From contig JALNXF010000004.1 of NCBI GenBank assembly GCA_023230505.1, positions 54,249-118,248 of the forward strand: a stretch of DNA of 64,000 nt, read 5' to 3'. The notes under the pieces are model-generated. The model saw only the letters and a program-made list of their open reading frames with translations. It had not been told where the DNA came from and did no database searches. Below are positions 11,178 through 21,120 of this stretch, piece by piece (the first letter of the stretch is position 1; each line of letters begins with the position of its first letter). The DNA is from Candidatus Altimarinota bacterium (GTDB lineage Bacteria; Patescibacteriota; Gracilibacteria; BD1-5; UBA2023). Position numbers and translations under genes: made by a program.

Positions 11178-11476
11178 CCGCAGATTAATCCCCAGAGACT
11201 TGGATGATCTTCTATCCAGAGTTGTGCGCGCTTGAGTGGGGATTTTCCGGCTAGCAGAAGTCATTCTCCTAGATATGAAATAGACAGGTCGCGGAAGCGA
11301 TTGCGTGAAAATTCTTCTATGTAATCGTTTTTTAGGCAAAAGGCTAGAAGGAACGTTTTTTCTTGGTTATTAGAATATGGTTGCTGGTCTACATCATAGG
11401 TTTTTTCTAATCCTGAAGCGCGGAATTCGCGTAAAAATTTTAGGATTTGGTTTTGGGTTGGGATTATTACTGACAT
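11123..11476 (-). CDS. Small hypothetical protein, its 3' end duplicated downstream of the HD-GYP gene
   Basis: 117 residues, not recognised. The N-terminal 70 residues are polar (PTQNQILKFLREFRASGLEK); near the C terminus is a hydrophobic stretch SLWGLICGAVGYFFPFIHEM that could be one membrane helix. It starts 26 bases after the cyclase stop and may be its operon partner. Its last 18 codons are repeated at 13838-13892. Gene reality is supported by codon pattern, UGA glycine and the duplication; function unknown. Confidence 0.65.
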
Positions 11477-11502
11477 TTTTTTGGGGATTATTAAATAAAA
11501 TA

Positions 11503-13542
11503 TTATTTGTTATGAAATTCAAAAATCATATCGTCGTTGTATCAGGTATTTTTCTTATATTCATTAATTCTATCTACAAAAATTTGAGCCGTTTTATCAT
11601 CAAATTCAGTCTTATTTTTCTTGAAATAAACTAGTGCTTCATCAAATTTTTTCTGATAATATAAGCTTAGTGCTTTTTCGTGATTTGAGAGAAAAACATT
11701 GTCTATTTCTTTATTTTTTTCTCATAATAATTCATAAATTCTCACGCCTTCCGTTTTTCATTTAACCCTGATATTATCCAATTCTCTGGTGATAAAATCA
11801 TCTTTTACAATATCGTAGGTATTCCCGGAAATAATTAATCTAGTGTTGTAATATTTATTAATTCATTCCAGTCTAGAAGCTAAATTTACATTGTCTCAAA
11901 TGATTGTGTAATCTGAAAAATTCTCGTCTCAAATGCTTCAAATAATTACTTTTCCGGTATTAATTCAAATTCTTATATTGATTTTTTGGTGGATTGATTC
12001 GTTTATTTTTTCTAATGATTTTTTTAGGGCTAATCCTGTTTTACAGGCTAGATAGGCGTGATTAGAAATCTCTAACGGTTCTCACCAGAAAACCATTATA
12101 CTGTCTCAAATATACTTATTAATTACTCAATTATTTTTAAGAATTACATCGTTAAAAGAGCTAAATATTGTATTTATTATTTTCAATAACTCTGTGTTTT
12201 TTATTTTTTCTGAAATATCTGTAAATCACTCAATATCCAAAAATAAAATAGAAACAATCTTTTCTTTTGAAATATTACTTTCGTTATTCAGTAGATTTTC
12301 TACAAGTTTTTTGTCCATATAACGAGTAAATTCTTTTTTAATTCTTCGTCTTTCTTTGTAGGTGATAAATACTTTGTACGAAAATACGATAATATAGGCT
12401 ATAATGACAGTAAAAATTAGATTCTTAAAATCAAAGTAAATGTATTTTTTAAATAATTCTAATACGATAAAGTAACTAGAAAGTACATAAACTACTGATT
12501 GAACAATAATTAAATATAAATTTCTAGTTAAAAATAATAGCACAAATATGGCTGTATAAACAAATATTAAAACCAATAACTCTTTATAAATTGGAACCAT
12601 TTTTATATTTTTTCCCTCAATTATTGTCTGGATTTCATTTGCGATAATCTCGACTCCGGGACTGAGTGCATCCTTTGAAACTGGCGTTTTGTAGGTATCT
12701 CAAAGGCTTTCGCTATAATCTCCTATTAGCACTATCTTATCTTTTAAATCAATACTATTTCAGCTATAATCTTTAAATACTCAATTATACGCATTGTGAA
12801 ACTGAATTGCACTGTATTTGTCGTATGGTTTTGAGAAATAATTTATATAAAAGTTATTATCTAATTCTACATTTTTTTTCAAATAAATCTCTCCGGCGAC
12901 TTGAGAAATTGATTTTGAATTATTGATGTTTTGTGTTCTGTATCTAATTACTCAATCATTTGAAAAAGGAATATTCACATATCATAATTTTGCGTTTTTG
13001 GCTATGTAATTGATAGGATAAATGTAAGGAATATTTAGAATTTTTCAGTCTTTGTCTACTTTGTATGAATAGGGAATAATTACATTTCCAGCCTTTTTGA
13101 TTAAATCTCAGAAATCTGTGTCTATTTTTGAGAGATAATTTTTGTTATAAATTGCATCTTGATATTTTTCATATAAATTATCTACGCTTTTAACCGATGA
13201 ATTTGAGAGTTTCCCATATAAATCCCAGTCAAAATTTTCTGGAATTGATTTATTTGAGAAAAAATAATCGAATACAATTACTTTTGGATTTTGTGTTATT
13301 ATTTCGCTTAGTAGTCATTCATACCTGCTCCTTGTCCAATTTCATCTTTCTCAAAAATATTTTATAGTTTCATTATCAACTCAAATAATTACTATGTCTT
13401 TATTTACCTTTTGAGAGCTTAAATTTTGTGTTAAATAGCTATCATAAAAGTAATTTCCGAGATTTTCAAATAAATTAAAATAAGTGATTACAAAAAAAGA
13501 TAATAATCATAATAGATATAATCAACTTAAATTTCTTTGCAT
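11503..13542 (-). CDS. CHASE2-domain class III adenylate/guanylate cyclase
   Basis: 679 residues. After an N-terminal membrane anchor, an extracytoplasmic CHASE2 sensor spans about residues 30-310 (DIVIIGVDNETIKYFG, PKVIVFDYFF, DKIVLIGDYSESLGDTYKTP, SPGVEIIANEIQTII). Three membrane helices follow (about 316-405), then a class III cyclase. The cyclase shows the metal-binding SILFLDIEGFTD, the KYIGDSIMVFWG signature and the IIGDNVNLASRLEW segment. The Lys of KYIGDS favours ATP as substrate. It would turn an external signal into cyclic nucleotide. A 46-codon frame lies upstream in the same frame, separated by UAA; the start at 13542 is the first ATG after it. Confidence 0.9.
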
Positions 13543-13548
13543 AAATTT

Positions 13549-13689
13549 TTATTTAATTTTTGCTGATGAATCCTTAGCTGTTGAGATATTTTTTCATGTT
13601 GGTTTTTCTGCAGTTTTATCAATTTTTACTTCAGGATTTTTAAGATATTCATCAATAATATCTTTATTTTTACCAGGAGTTCTAGCCAT
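13549..13689 (-). CDS. Possible 46-residue basic peptide upstream of the cyclase
   Basis: ATG at 13689, UAA at 13549, seven bases before the cyclase ATG and in the same frame. The peptide is polar and lysine-rich (MARTPGKNKDIIDEYLKN at its start) with one UGA glycine and no membrane segment. It could be a leader peptide, a short real protein, or a former N-terminal extension of the cyclase cut off by the UAA. Only the open frame and its tight spacing support it. Confidence 0.35.
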
Positions 13690-13899
13690 TTTTACGAAGT
13701 TAAATAATAAAAACATTTTTTATTATAACTTATTTGAAAATATTTCAAATTTAATTTTTTTATCTAAACTAATTAATTTTTTTCATACAAAAATTATATG
13801 GATCCTCTTTTGAAACAAGAATACTAATATTCTCATCCTACAAAACCCTCTTCACTATCTCATGAATAAACGGGAAAAAATACCCAACAGCTCTATAAA

Positions 13900-15270
13900 T
13901 TAGTTTTTAGACAAGAAAAAACTGAGTTTTGCGTCTTTGGTTCTGCTGTGAAAATAGTAGGATTTTCTTAGCCAGATATTTACAAACTTTTTTAGAAATT
14001 CACTATTTATATCTTCCTCTTTATAATTAACAACACAAGAAGTTCTGGTTAACAATTCATCGTGAGCTTTTTTGTGACTGAGATAATCTGGATAATCTGA
14101 ATTTATCATTAATTTTTCTTCGGTCTCAAAATGTATTTTTATTAATCTTAATAAGATATTGTACTCCTCCATAATTTGTTTGTCATGACTATTTAGTACT
14201 TTTTCCAGTTGATTATGTATCAGGGTGTGTTCTGAATCTATTACATCATTATGAACTGTTTTAAATAATTTACCTGGAGCTTTTCTTTGTTTTAGTAAAT
14301 CTGTAAAATCCTTTTTAACTGAAAAAAATACTGTAAAAACTTCAGGAAATTTAAAAGTATCTTCCATACCTTGAATTATTTGCCAAACCCTTTCTGGTTC
14401 AAATTCAGTTTTATATGTTCTTTGAGACATTAGCGCATGAAATATATCAGATATTCTTACAATTTCTGATTCTATAGTTATATTTTCAGAACTTAATTCA
14501 TGAGGGTATCATCCAGTTAAGGTTCTATGATGATAAAGGGCTATTTTTATTATAGAATCAGCATAAGATTTTGTAGTGTCATCATATTTATCATCTGAGT
14601 ATAGTAATATTATTTTAACTAAAATAGATGAATAAACAGGATGTTTTTTGATTATATTAAATTCTTCTGGAGTTAATTTTCAAGGTTTTAATAAAATATC
14701 GGCAGGAATAAGTAATTTCCCTAAGTCATGAAAATGTCAAAATTCTTTAAAGTTACTTAAATCAATATCTCTACCATATTCTCTATTAATTTTTTTTGCT
14801 AACATTTTTGATATAATTCACACTTCTTCAGTATGCTCTCATGTTTCAAAAGCATATTTTTCTATAAGGAAACTTAATCACCAAATTTTATCTTTAAAAT
14901 TTCATTTTGCCTTAATAAGGCCCAGTAAATAAGGATTACTCATTTGTAAAAAATCTTCAATCTCTTTTAGAATCTTGGCGAATTTATGATTTTCTATATT
15001 TAAATCCTCATTTGGATTTTGTAAAAATATTGAATCTATTATTTCGAATACATGAAATCTGTTTGGATAATCTTTATTATTTTTTGAAATAGTAACTTTT
15101 TCTCAAGTTTTTAAAACGTTTTCAATAATACTACTAAATGCCTTGCACATTATTCAGGCTCTATTATGCTCCGAAATAATTGTATCAAAAAGAAATAATT
15201 CATCTAGACTATGCTCATCTAGAGATTTATTTCCTGTAAAATTAAATCATAAATTTATAACACTATCCAT
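13900..15270 (-). CDS. HD-GYP phosphodiesterase fused to a bacteriohemerythrin domain
   Basis: 456 residues. The middle is an HD-GYP domain: GHFHDLGKLLIP near 175, HHRTLTGGYP near 247 and SDIFHALMSQRTYK near 272. HD-GYP proteins hydrolyse c-di-GMP or related dinucleotides. In the GYP signature, GGYP is present. The C-terminal 120 residues are hemerythrin-like, with all ligand positions visible: SEHTLIHNQL, IHFETEEKLM, SHKKAHDELL and FHSRTKDAKL, giving a di-iron O2/NO-sensing site. The N-terminal 130 residues are unassigned. An oxygen- or NO-tuned dinucleotide phosphodiesterase is the natural inference. It reads toward the cyclase gene on the same strand. Confidence 0.85.
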
Positions 15271-15341
15271 AGATATTTTATATAAAACACAAAGGGTATA
15301 TATAATATATATTGATTTTTTAGAAAATGTCAATTCTATTC

Positions 15342-15417
15342 TGGAGCCAATATCGGGAATCGAACCCGAGACCTCACCCTTACCATGGGTGTGCTCTACC
15401 TACTGAGCTATATTGGC
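15342..15417 (-). tRNA. tRNA-Thr (GGT)
   Basis: Read on the minus strand, GCCAATATAGCTCAG opens a full cloverleaf. The acceptor GCCAATA pairs with TATTGGC, the anticodon stem CACCC/GGGTG encloses a loop with anticodon GGT, and the T arm is GGGTTCGATTCCC. The 3' CCA is encoded. It stands alone between the HD-GYP gene and a divergent plus-strand gene. Confidence 0.95.
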
Positions 15418-15528
15418 AAATTTTCTGTCTTATTATATAATCTTATTTAAAAATTCAATTTTAAATTTGAAATTCAAAAAAATTAAAATAGAATGAGAGT
15501 GGAATTTTTATTTTTTAATTTATTTTTT

Positions 15529-16053
15529 ATGCACAATAAAACAAATACTCTTGGAACAAAAACAAATTACTTTAAAAATTGAATGAAACACTGAATTTGA
15601 ATATTTGTTTCAATTGCAATTCTAGGGATAATTACAGTATTTGCAGCCAACTGGTATGATAGTCTAACTTCAAATGCTTGAGATCCGCTCACTGCCACCA
15701 AGTGGAATAATGTCGTAAAAGCTACAGTTCCAACTTGAGCAATAATGGCATTTAATCTCACAACTTGTCCAGATACTTGGACAGAATATCTTCCCGCAAG
15801 ATGAAGATTTCTAAGGTGAATTGATTCTACCTGAATAAATGATACTGTGAGAGTTTTATGAGATTTACAAACTGATGATTTAAAGAGTCATGCTCACCAA
15901 CAAAGTGTAAATAGTTGACCTGGTTCAGGAACCAATGCAGCCCCTTGAGTTAACAGTATTTCTCCAACATGATATGGTACATACACTAGTTTATTTTGAT
16001 GAACTGAAACTCGTCCGAAGAATGTGGCGGTGCTGTTTTGTGTGAAGCAGTAG
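15529..16053 (+). CDS. Membrane-anchored phage tail-collar-like protein
   Basis: 174 residues. A hydrophobic segment at about 23-40 (FVSIAILGIITVFAANW) looks like a signal anchor. The C-terminal 110 residues carry the pattern of tail-collar and tail-fibre tip domains: VPTGAIMAFNLTTCPDTWTEY, the ARGRFLRGID turn, SHAHQQ, and the ending ETRPKNVAVLFCVK. The glycines are mostly UGA, so it is adapted to this genome rather than a recent phage import. Such domains are used for receptor or glycan binding; a surface adhesin is plausible. Its stop is one base from the convergent hemW stop. Confidence 0.75.
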
Positions 16054-16054
16054 A

Positions 16055-17110
16055 TTAAATTAAATTTTGCGTTATATAGTCAAGAATTGCAATTCCGGAA
16101 TTTGTTGGTTTTATTTTGTTTCAGTCTTTTTCCAGTAATCAATCTTTTATAAATTCATCTAGTTTTTGTTTATTTTCGACTAAATCTTGGCTTAAATTAA
16201 AAGTCCTGAGCCCGAACATAATGCACTCTATTTTTAGATCTTTTTCTTCTAAAATTTCCTCAAATTCTAATTTTTTAGCATAATAATTTGAGAAATTTTT
16301 GCCATTTGTAAATCTTTTATTTCCTATAAAACTTGATGCATTTAAGCCAAAACCTCTGTAATTTGAGTGATTCCAGTAAGATTTATTATGTCTACATTCC
16401 GCTCAAGTTTTAGCGAAATTAGAAATTTCATAGTGCGTAAATCATTTGCTTTCTAAGAAATTTACAACTTGCTCATATTCCTCTAAATAATCATCTTTTT
16501 TAAGTGAAATTTCTGCCCAATTTTTCGGATAATTACCTTGCTCGAGCATATATAAGCTCACGTGTTTTATATTATTGTTTTCATTTATTATCTTCTCTAA
16601 ATCTTTTTTGATTTCTCATTTTGCGACATAGGGAAGTCCGATAATAAAATCTACTCAAATATTTTCAAATTCCACCTTTTTCAAATTCCCTAAAGCTTCA
16701 AAAATAACTTTATTTTCACTTCTTCAAATTTCTTGTAAAGTCTTATTATTTAAGCTTTGTATTCAAATGCTTATTCTATTAATTCAAATTTCTTTAAGTC
16801 ATATTGCATATTCTTCATTTACATTTTCAGGATTTGCTTCTAGAGTAATTTCTGTGTTTTCCAGACTTCAATATTCCCTAAAAATTGAGATAATATCATC
16901 AATTTGAGCTACATTCAAAACTGAAGGAGTCCCACCTCCGAAATAAATGGATTCTATTTTTTCTCCTCAATTCTCCTCAAGAAATTCTCTTATTTCTTCT
17001 TTTAAAAAATCTAAATATTGCTCAATTTTGTCATCAATTCACGCAAAAGAAGCAAAACTACAATATTTGCATTTGCTCTTACAAAAGGGAATATGAATAT
17101 AATAAAACAT
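16055..17110 (-). CDS. hemW: Radical SAM HemW-like protein (coproporphyrinogen oxidase family)
   Basis: 351 residues. The radical-SAM cluster motif is C10-x3-C14-x2-C17 in IPFCKSKCKYCSF, followed by the SAM-binding YFGGGTPSVL, EITLEANPENV, GINRISIGIQSLNN and the HYEISNFA segment with a later CRHNKSYW. These are hallmarks of HemW, a heme chaperone related to HemN but without the last catalytic features. In a reduced genome lacking visible heme genes here, the substrate is uncertain. The gene is 7 bases downstream of the 221-residue unknown and may share its transcript. Confidence 0.9.
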
Positions 17111-17117
17111 TTGAAAT

Positions 17118-17783
17118 TTATTTTAAAGCTCCGCGAATATGAAGTGAATCTATTCGTTTACAGGTGAATAGATCTGGATTATCAAAATTTATACAAAGAA
17201 ATTTTCCTCATCAAAATACTCTAATATCTATTACATCATTATCAGGAGTATTTGTTAAATAATTTCAATTTTTGAAATTTCAAAGTTTTTTTAGATTTAA
17301 AATTCGTTCATTACCATTATTTCAAGGTATTAAATCTAATATTTTAGCCCGTTCTTCCATTTTAGGAATATATAGATTAAATTTATCTGCTTCATTAAAA
17401 GCAGTTAATCATGTGTGTTTTCCAGGTATATCAGATATACTTAATCTTATAATTTCTCACTTGCTTACCTCAAATTCAATACAATTTGGTTTTAATTTTA
17501 TTTTAGTTACATCCCAGTTTGGATATTCTCACATTAGATTATAAAGCGCTTTGACGTGATTGAAATCCGTAACTCAGTTGAAAGTTTTTTCTATTTCATC
17601 TTTAACCTTTGCTTGTAATATTTTAGTTTTAAAAACTTGATTAAAATCCTCATTAAATTGAATTGCATCTTGCATAACTCATTGTTTTCTCAGAACAAGA
17701 TCTCTCTCTTTTCAAGAAGAATTTTTTAATGTTTCTCACATACGAGTTCCTGGAGAATAGGGATATGGTGCTTTTTTTGCCAT
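17118..17783 (-). CDS. Hypothetical soluble protein upstream of hemW
   Basis: 221 residues, not recognised. It is soluble and mixed alpha/beta with no membrane helix; a central segment reads FNHVKALYNLMGEYPNWD and the C-terminal half is beta-rich (DVIDIRVFGGGKFLCINF). Many glycines are UGA. It starts with ATG GCA and ends 7 bases before hemW. A strong minus-strand terminator at 17862-17893 separates it from the gene further upstream. Confidence 0.75.
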
Positions 17784-17861
17784 AATATTTTAGTTAAAAA
17801 TGTAGTGTCAAATTTCAGTATAATACAAATTTTAGAAAGTCAAGAAAATTAGCGATAAAAA

Positions 17862-17893
17862 ATTCCCCGTAAGCACTTAAGCTTATCGGGGAA
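17862..17893 (-). terminator. Rho-independent terminator after the 147-residue gene
   Basis: The stem ATTCCCCGATAAGC/GCTTACGGGGAAT, nearly perfect, encloses a short loop and is followed on the minus strand by TTTTTTA. It lies 42 bases after the UAA at 17935 and isolates that gene from the operon below. Confidence 0.85.
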
Positions 17894-17934
17894 TAATCTT
17901 TTTATTACTTTGAATAAGGATCTAACTTCAGACC

Positions 17935-18378
17935 TTATCAACAGTAACGAATTAATACAGAAAATCCCATTGCCAACGGGAGCATGACCGGAAGAAAGAG
18001 TTCTCTTTCATTTCTCCACAGAGGTATTCCACCTGCAACAGCGAGAATAACAATAAAGCTAAGACAGACTCTGATAATCTCAGTAGTCTCAATTGCTACA
18101 TTGCCAGTGCTGGCAAAATAGCCAGCAATGGCACCAAGAACAATGGAAATACCGCCAGGGCCAGCCAGAGCGCCACCAAGGAGAGCATTACCAATGAGAT
18201 CACTATTGGATAGTGAGTATTGAAGCTGCTGTGGATAATCAAGCTGGAGAATGTGAATAAATAATCCAATCTCCACTAATGTCAGTATTGTAGTAGCCTT
18301 ATATTTTGGCTGCCAGATGAAGTTAAGGAACATGGAAATACGACTTTGTATCTGCGTTGCAATATTATTTGTCTGCAT
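17935..18378 (-). CDS. Small membrane protein gene with foreign codon use (probable recent import)
   Basis: 147 residues with four likely membrane segments, including NALLGGALAGPGGISIVLGA and VCLSFIVILAVAGGIPLW; family not recognised. The gene differs sharply from its neighbours. Its base composition is visibly richer in G+C; all internal glycines (more than a dozen) are GGN and none is UGA. The only UGA is the codon directly before UAA, so in the standard code it would simply be a tandem stop. It has a canonical AAGGAG Shine-Dalgarno 8 bases from the ATG, a consensus sigma-70 promoter (18449-18476) and its own terminator. Most other starts here lack a Shine-Dalgarno. This is best explained by recent transfer from a standard-code bacterium. 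Confidence 0.75.
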
Positions 18379-18448
18379 GGCTACAACTCCTTATTTTGAG
18401 GGGTTTGTATGTGTTTTTGTATTTGCTGGAATTATTCCCAGTAAATGG

Positions 18449-18476
18449 ATTATATCTATAATTAATAAATTGTCAA
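18449..18476 (-). promoter_or_regulatory. Consensus sigma-70 promoter of the imported membrane-protein gene
   Basis: On the minus strand TTGACA (18476-18471), 16 bases, then TATAAT (18454-18449), a perfect match at both boxes. The leader to the ATG at 18378 is about 65 bases. It contains the imperfect palindrome CTGGGAATAATTCCAG (18427-18442) and the Shine-Dalgarno AAGGAG. Confidence 0.85.
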
Positions 18477-18486
18477 GAAAAAGATA

Positions 18487-18515
18487 AATAAAAAATCACA
18501 ATATAGAAAATATTG
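18487..18515 (-). terminator. Terminator downstream of rnpB
   Basis: Hairpin CAATAT-AGAAA-ATATTG at 18499-18515 is followed on the minus strand by GATTTTTTATTT. It lies about 15 bases past the conserved 3' end of RNase P RNA. Confidence 0.55.
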
Positions 18516-18529
18516 CAATTTTTAAAAAA

Positions 18530-18918
18530 ATTTAAGGGTAATAAGCCGAATTCTGTATTTCGATGTAAATCTATCTAGGATTTGAATTGCTCCAAATCTC
18601 AAGCGAGGTATATCACACAAATCAGCCAAGATACTTTAATTTGCATAATACCATTCCTCTTGCACCACATGGGGTTTGCCAACCTCTCCAGATTACTCTG
18701 GATGTTCTTTGGTAGCCCGAGGACATCCAAAGACTTTTCACTTTTCTCTCAATTACTTGAGATAGTATTGTCTCTGCGGCACTTTCCGTACTATGATTTT
18801 ATGAATTATATCATAGCCACAGCCGTTAGCTGTCATATTATCTTGGAGGTGTTCGGACTTTCCTATCTGTAGAGACGCGATTAATCGCGTCTCTACAGAT
18901 TATACATCTTCCCTCGGG
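18530..18918 (-). ncRNA. rnpB: RNase P RNA (rnpB)
   Basis: The catalytic RNA of tRNA 5' maturation, recognised on the minus strand. Near the 5' end is AGGAAAGTCCGAACAC (P4 5' strand and CR-I). In the middle are CATAGTACGGAAAGTGCCGCAG and CAAACCCCATGTGGTGCAAG, and near the 3' end ACAGAATTCGGCTTA (CR-V). The order and spacing are those of bacterial type A RNase P, about 390 nt. The ends are approximate. The P3 region carries a perfect 32-nt palindrome (18867-18898) that looks like an inserted mobile repeat. Confidence 0.93.
18867..18898. repeat. Perfect palindromic repeat (TAGAGACG family) inside rnpB
   Basis: CTGTAGAGACGCGA-TTAA-TCGCGTCTCTACAG is a perfect 32-bp palindrome. It shares the TGTAGAGACG/CGTCTCTACA ends with the element at 28206-28238. 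It falls in the peripheral P3 helix, where an extra hairpin is structurally tolerated. Confidence 0.8.
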
Positions 18919-18922
18919 TTTT

Positions 18923-18950
18923 ATTATATGATTTTTTCCAAAAACACAAG
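18923..18950 (-). promoter_or_regulatory. Probable rnpB promoter
   Basis: Minus strand CTTGTG (18950-18945), 16 bases, then TATAAT (18928-18923), placing the transcription start about 6 bases before the first conserved rnpB nucleotides. Confidence 0.6.
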
Positions 18951-19011
18951 AAAATAATTTGCAAAAAAATACTTATCCATAAAATGAAATTAAATTAACT
19001 TAAAAATTCAA

Positions 19012-20994
19012 ATGCAATTAACCAAAACTCTCCTACATACTACAGATTCTTATATCAAAAAACTAGCTCAAGCTGGGATTAATGAGGTGAAAGATTTGAT
19101 AAATCATTATCCCAGGACTTATGAGAATAAAAGTCAGGTTTTGGAATATTTTAGTTTTGTGAGTATTAAGGAAAAAAACAGTGTAATTTGTACTATTGAG
19201 ACAATGATTCTTGAGAGAACTAGAAATAATAAACAGTTAATTAAGGCTATTTTAAAGGACAAAAATGATTTTATGGCGGAAGCTGTTTGGTTTAATCAAA
19301 AATATCTTTTAAATCAATTTAAACAGTGAGATAAAATAATAATTTACGGAAAACCGACTTATAATTACGGAAAATTATCTTTTTCTAGCCCAGAAATTAA
19401 TTTTTACTGAAAAGAAACCAAAGCTATAAAACCCATTTATCCAGAGTCAAACTATATTCCATCAGAGTGGTTTGAAAAAAAAATCGCACTTTTAAAGCCG
19501 TATTTTTCTGAAATTGAAAATATTTTACCAGCTCAAATATTAGCTAAAAAATGATTTAAAAATAAAAGCGTAAACTTACTTAAAATTCATTTTCCAGAAA
19601 GTGAGAAAGATTTTGAGCAAGCGAGGCGAGAACTCGCTTACGAAGAGCTTTATGAAATGCAATTAAGATGACTTCTTAAGAAAAAAGAACTAGAAAAAAC
19701 AAGTCTTAATCTTTCGCCAAAAGTAAAATTAAATCCAGAATTAGTAAAAGAAATAATTTCGCACCTTCCTTATAATCTCACAAATAACCAAAAAATCGTG
19801 ATTTTTCAAATTCTCAAAGATATGGAAAAAGATTTTGGAATGAAGAGATTACTTCAGTGAGATGTGGGGACAGGGAAGACAATTGTTGCATTAATTGCTG
19901 CAATTCATCTTATAAAAGAGTGAAACTATCAAGTGGCATTTATGGTACCAACAGAAATTTTGGCTCGCCAGCATTTTGCGAGTATTGCCTATTTACTCGA
20001 AAAATATGATATAAAATCAGATTTGCTAATTTGAAGTCTTACCTCAAAACAAAAAGATGAAGCAAAGCAAAAGTTAAAATCATGAGCTACTCAATTTATT
20101 GTCTGAACGCACGCTTTAATACAGGATTGAGTGCATTTTAAAAATCTATGATTTGTTATAATTGATGAACAGCACAGGTTCGGAGTAGAGCAGAGGAAAT
20201 ATTTGGAGGAGTATTATTCTTGAAGTAAAGAGAAATGAATCTTCCCCCATAACCTTAATATGACCGCGACTCCAATCCCAAGAAGTCTGACTTTGACTAT
20301 TTATGGAGACCAGGATATTTCGGTATTGAGTGAATATCCAGTTTGAAGAAAACCTATTTTCACAAGAGTAGTAAAAGAAGATCAAAGGGAACAAATGTAT
20401 AGATTTATAGAAGAAGAGCTGAAGTCTTGAAGACAGGTTTATTGGATTTCACCCCTTGTAGAAGAAAGTGAGAAGCTCGATATCGCAAATGCTACACAAA
20501 TGAGAGAAAACTTGGTTTATATTTTTCCTGATTATAATGTGTGACTACTTCACTGAAAAATGAAGCCAAAAGAAAAAGAAGAAATAATGCAAGAATTTAT
20601 GGAAAACAAGATTCAAATCCTGTCTTCTACTTCAGTAGTTGAAGTCTGAGTAGATAATCCAAATGCGACAATTATTTGCATAGAAGCCGCGGAGAGATTT
20701 TGACTATCTCAGCTTCATCAATTTAGATGAAGAGTCGGAAGATGAGAAGATCAGTCATATTGTTATCTTTTCACAACAAAAACTTACAAATGAGAGCGTC
20801 TTAAGGCCATGGAAAAAACTAATGATGGATTTGAATTATCAGAAATTGACTTAGAGTTGAGATGACCCGGAGAGGTTTACGGAGTCAGACAATCTTGAAT
20901 TCCTGACTTTAAAATTGCAAGTTTATCAGATTTTGAGCTAATTTCTGAAATTAGAGAAGATATAGAAAATATGCTTGATAACCCAAATAAATAG
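19012..20994 (+). CDS. recG: ATP-dependent DNA helicase RecG
   Basis: Fork-reversal and Holliday-junction helicase, 660 residues, close to the usual ~690. The wedge/OB region covers the first 160 residues ([20 protein letters not shown]). Motor motifs are [19 protein letters not shown] near 280, [15 protein letters not shown] (DEQH), [36 protein letters not shown] and the RecG-specific [20 protein letters not shown]. Every UGA here sits on a known glycine, which makes this the best single proof of the code. ATG at 19012 is the first start after rnpB on the opposite strand. Confidence 0.97.
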
Positions 20995-21120
20995 CTATAT
21001 TTTTAAGAATTATTTATTCATTATTAATAATTTAAAAATAAAGTCTATACAAAATTTCTTTTTTTTTATTTTATTTTAGCTATAATAATATTGTTTTTTT
21101 AATTTATAAATTTTAATTTT

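Noticed and set aside
15143-15406. 87-codon plus-strand frame ending in a SGIEPETSPLPWVCSTY-type peptide
   Set aside because: The C-terminal phrase is the translated complement of the tRNA-Thr, a common annotation artefact.
18582-18872. 96-codon plus-strand open frame
   Set aside because: It is inside rnpB on the opposite strand; the conserved RNase P RNA blocks explain the sequence.
19012-20994. UGA read as tryptophan (code 4)
   Set aside because: UGA occupies obligatory glycines in P-loops and hairpins while UGG codes for Trp in the same genes.
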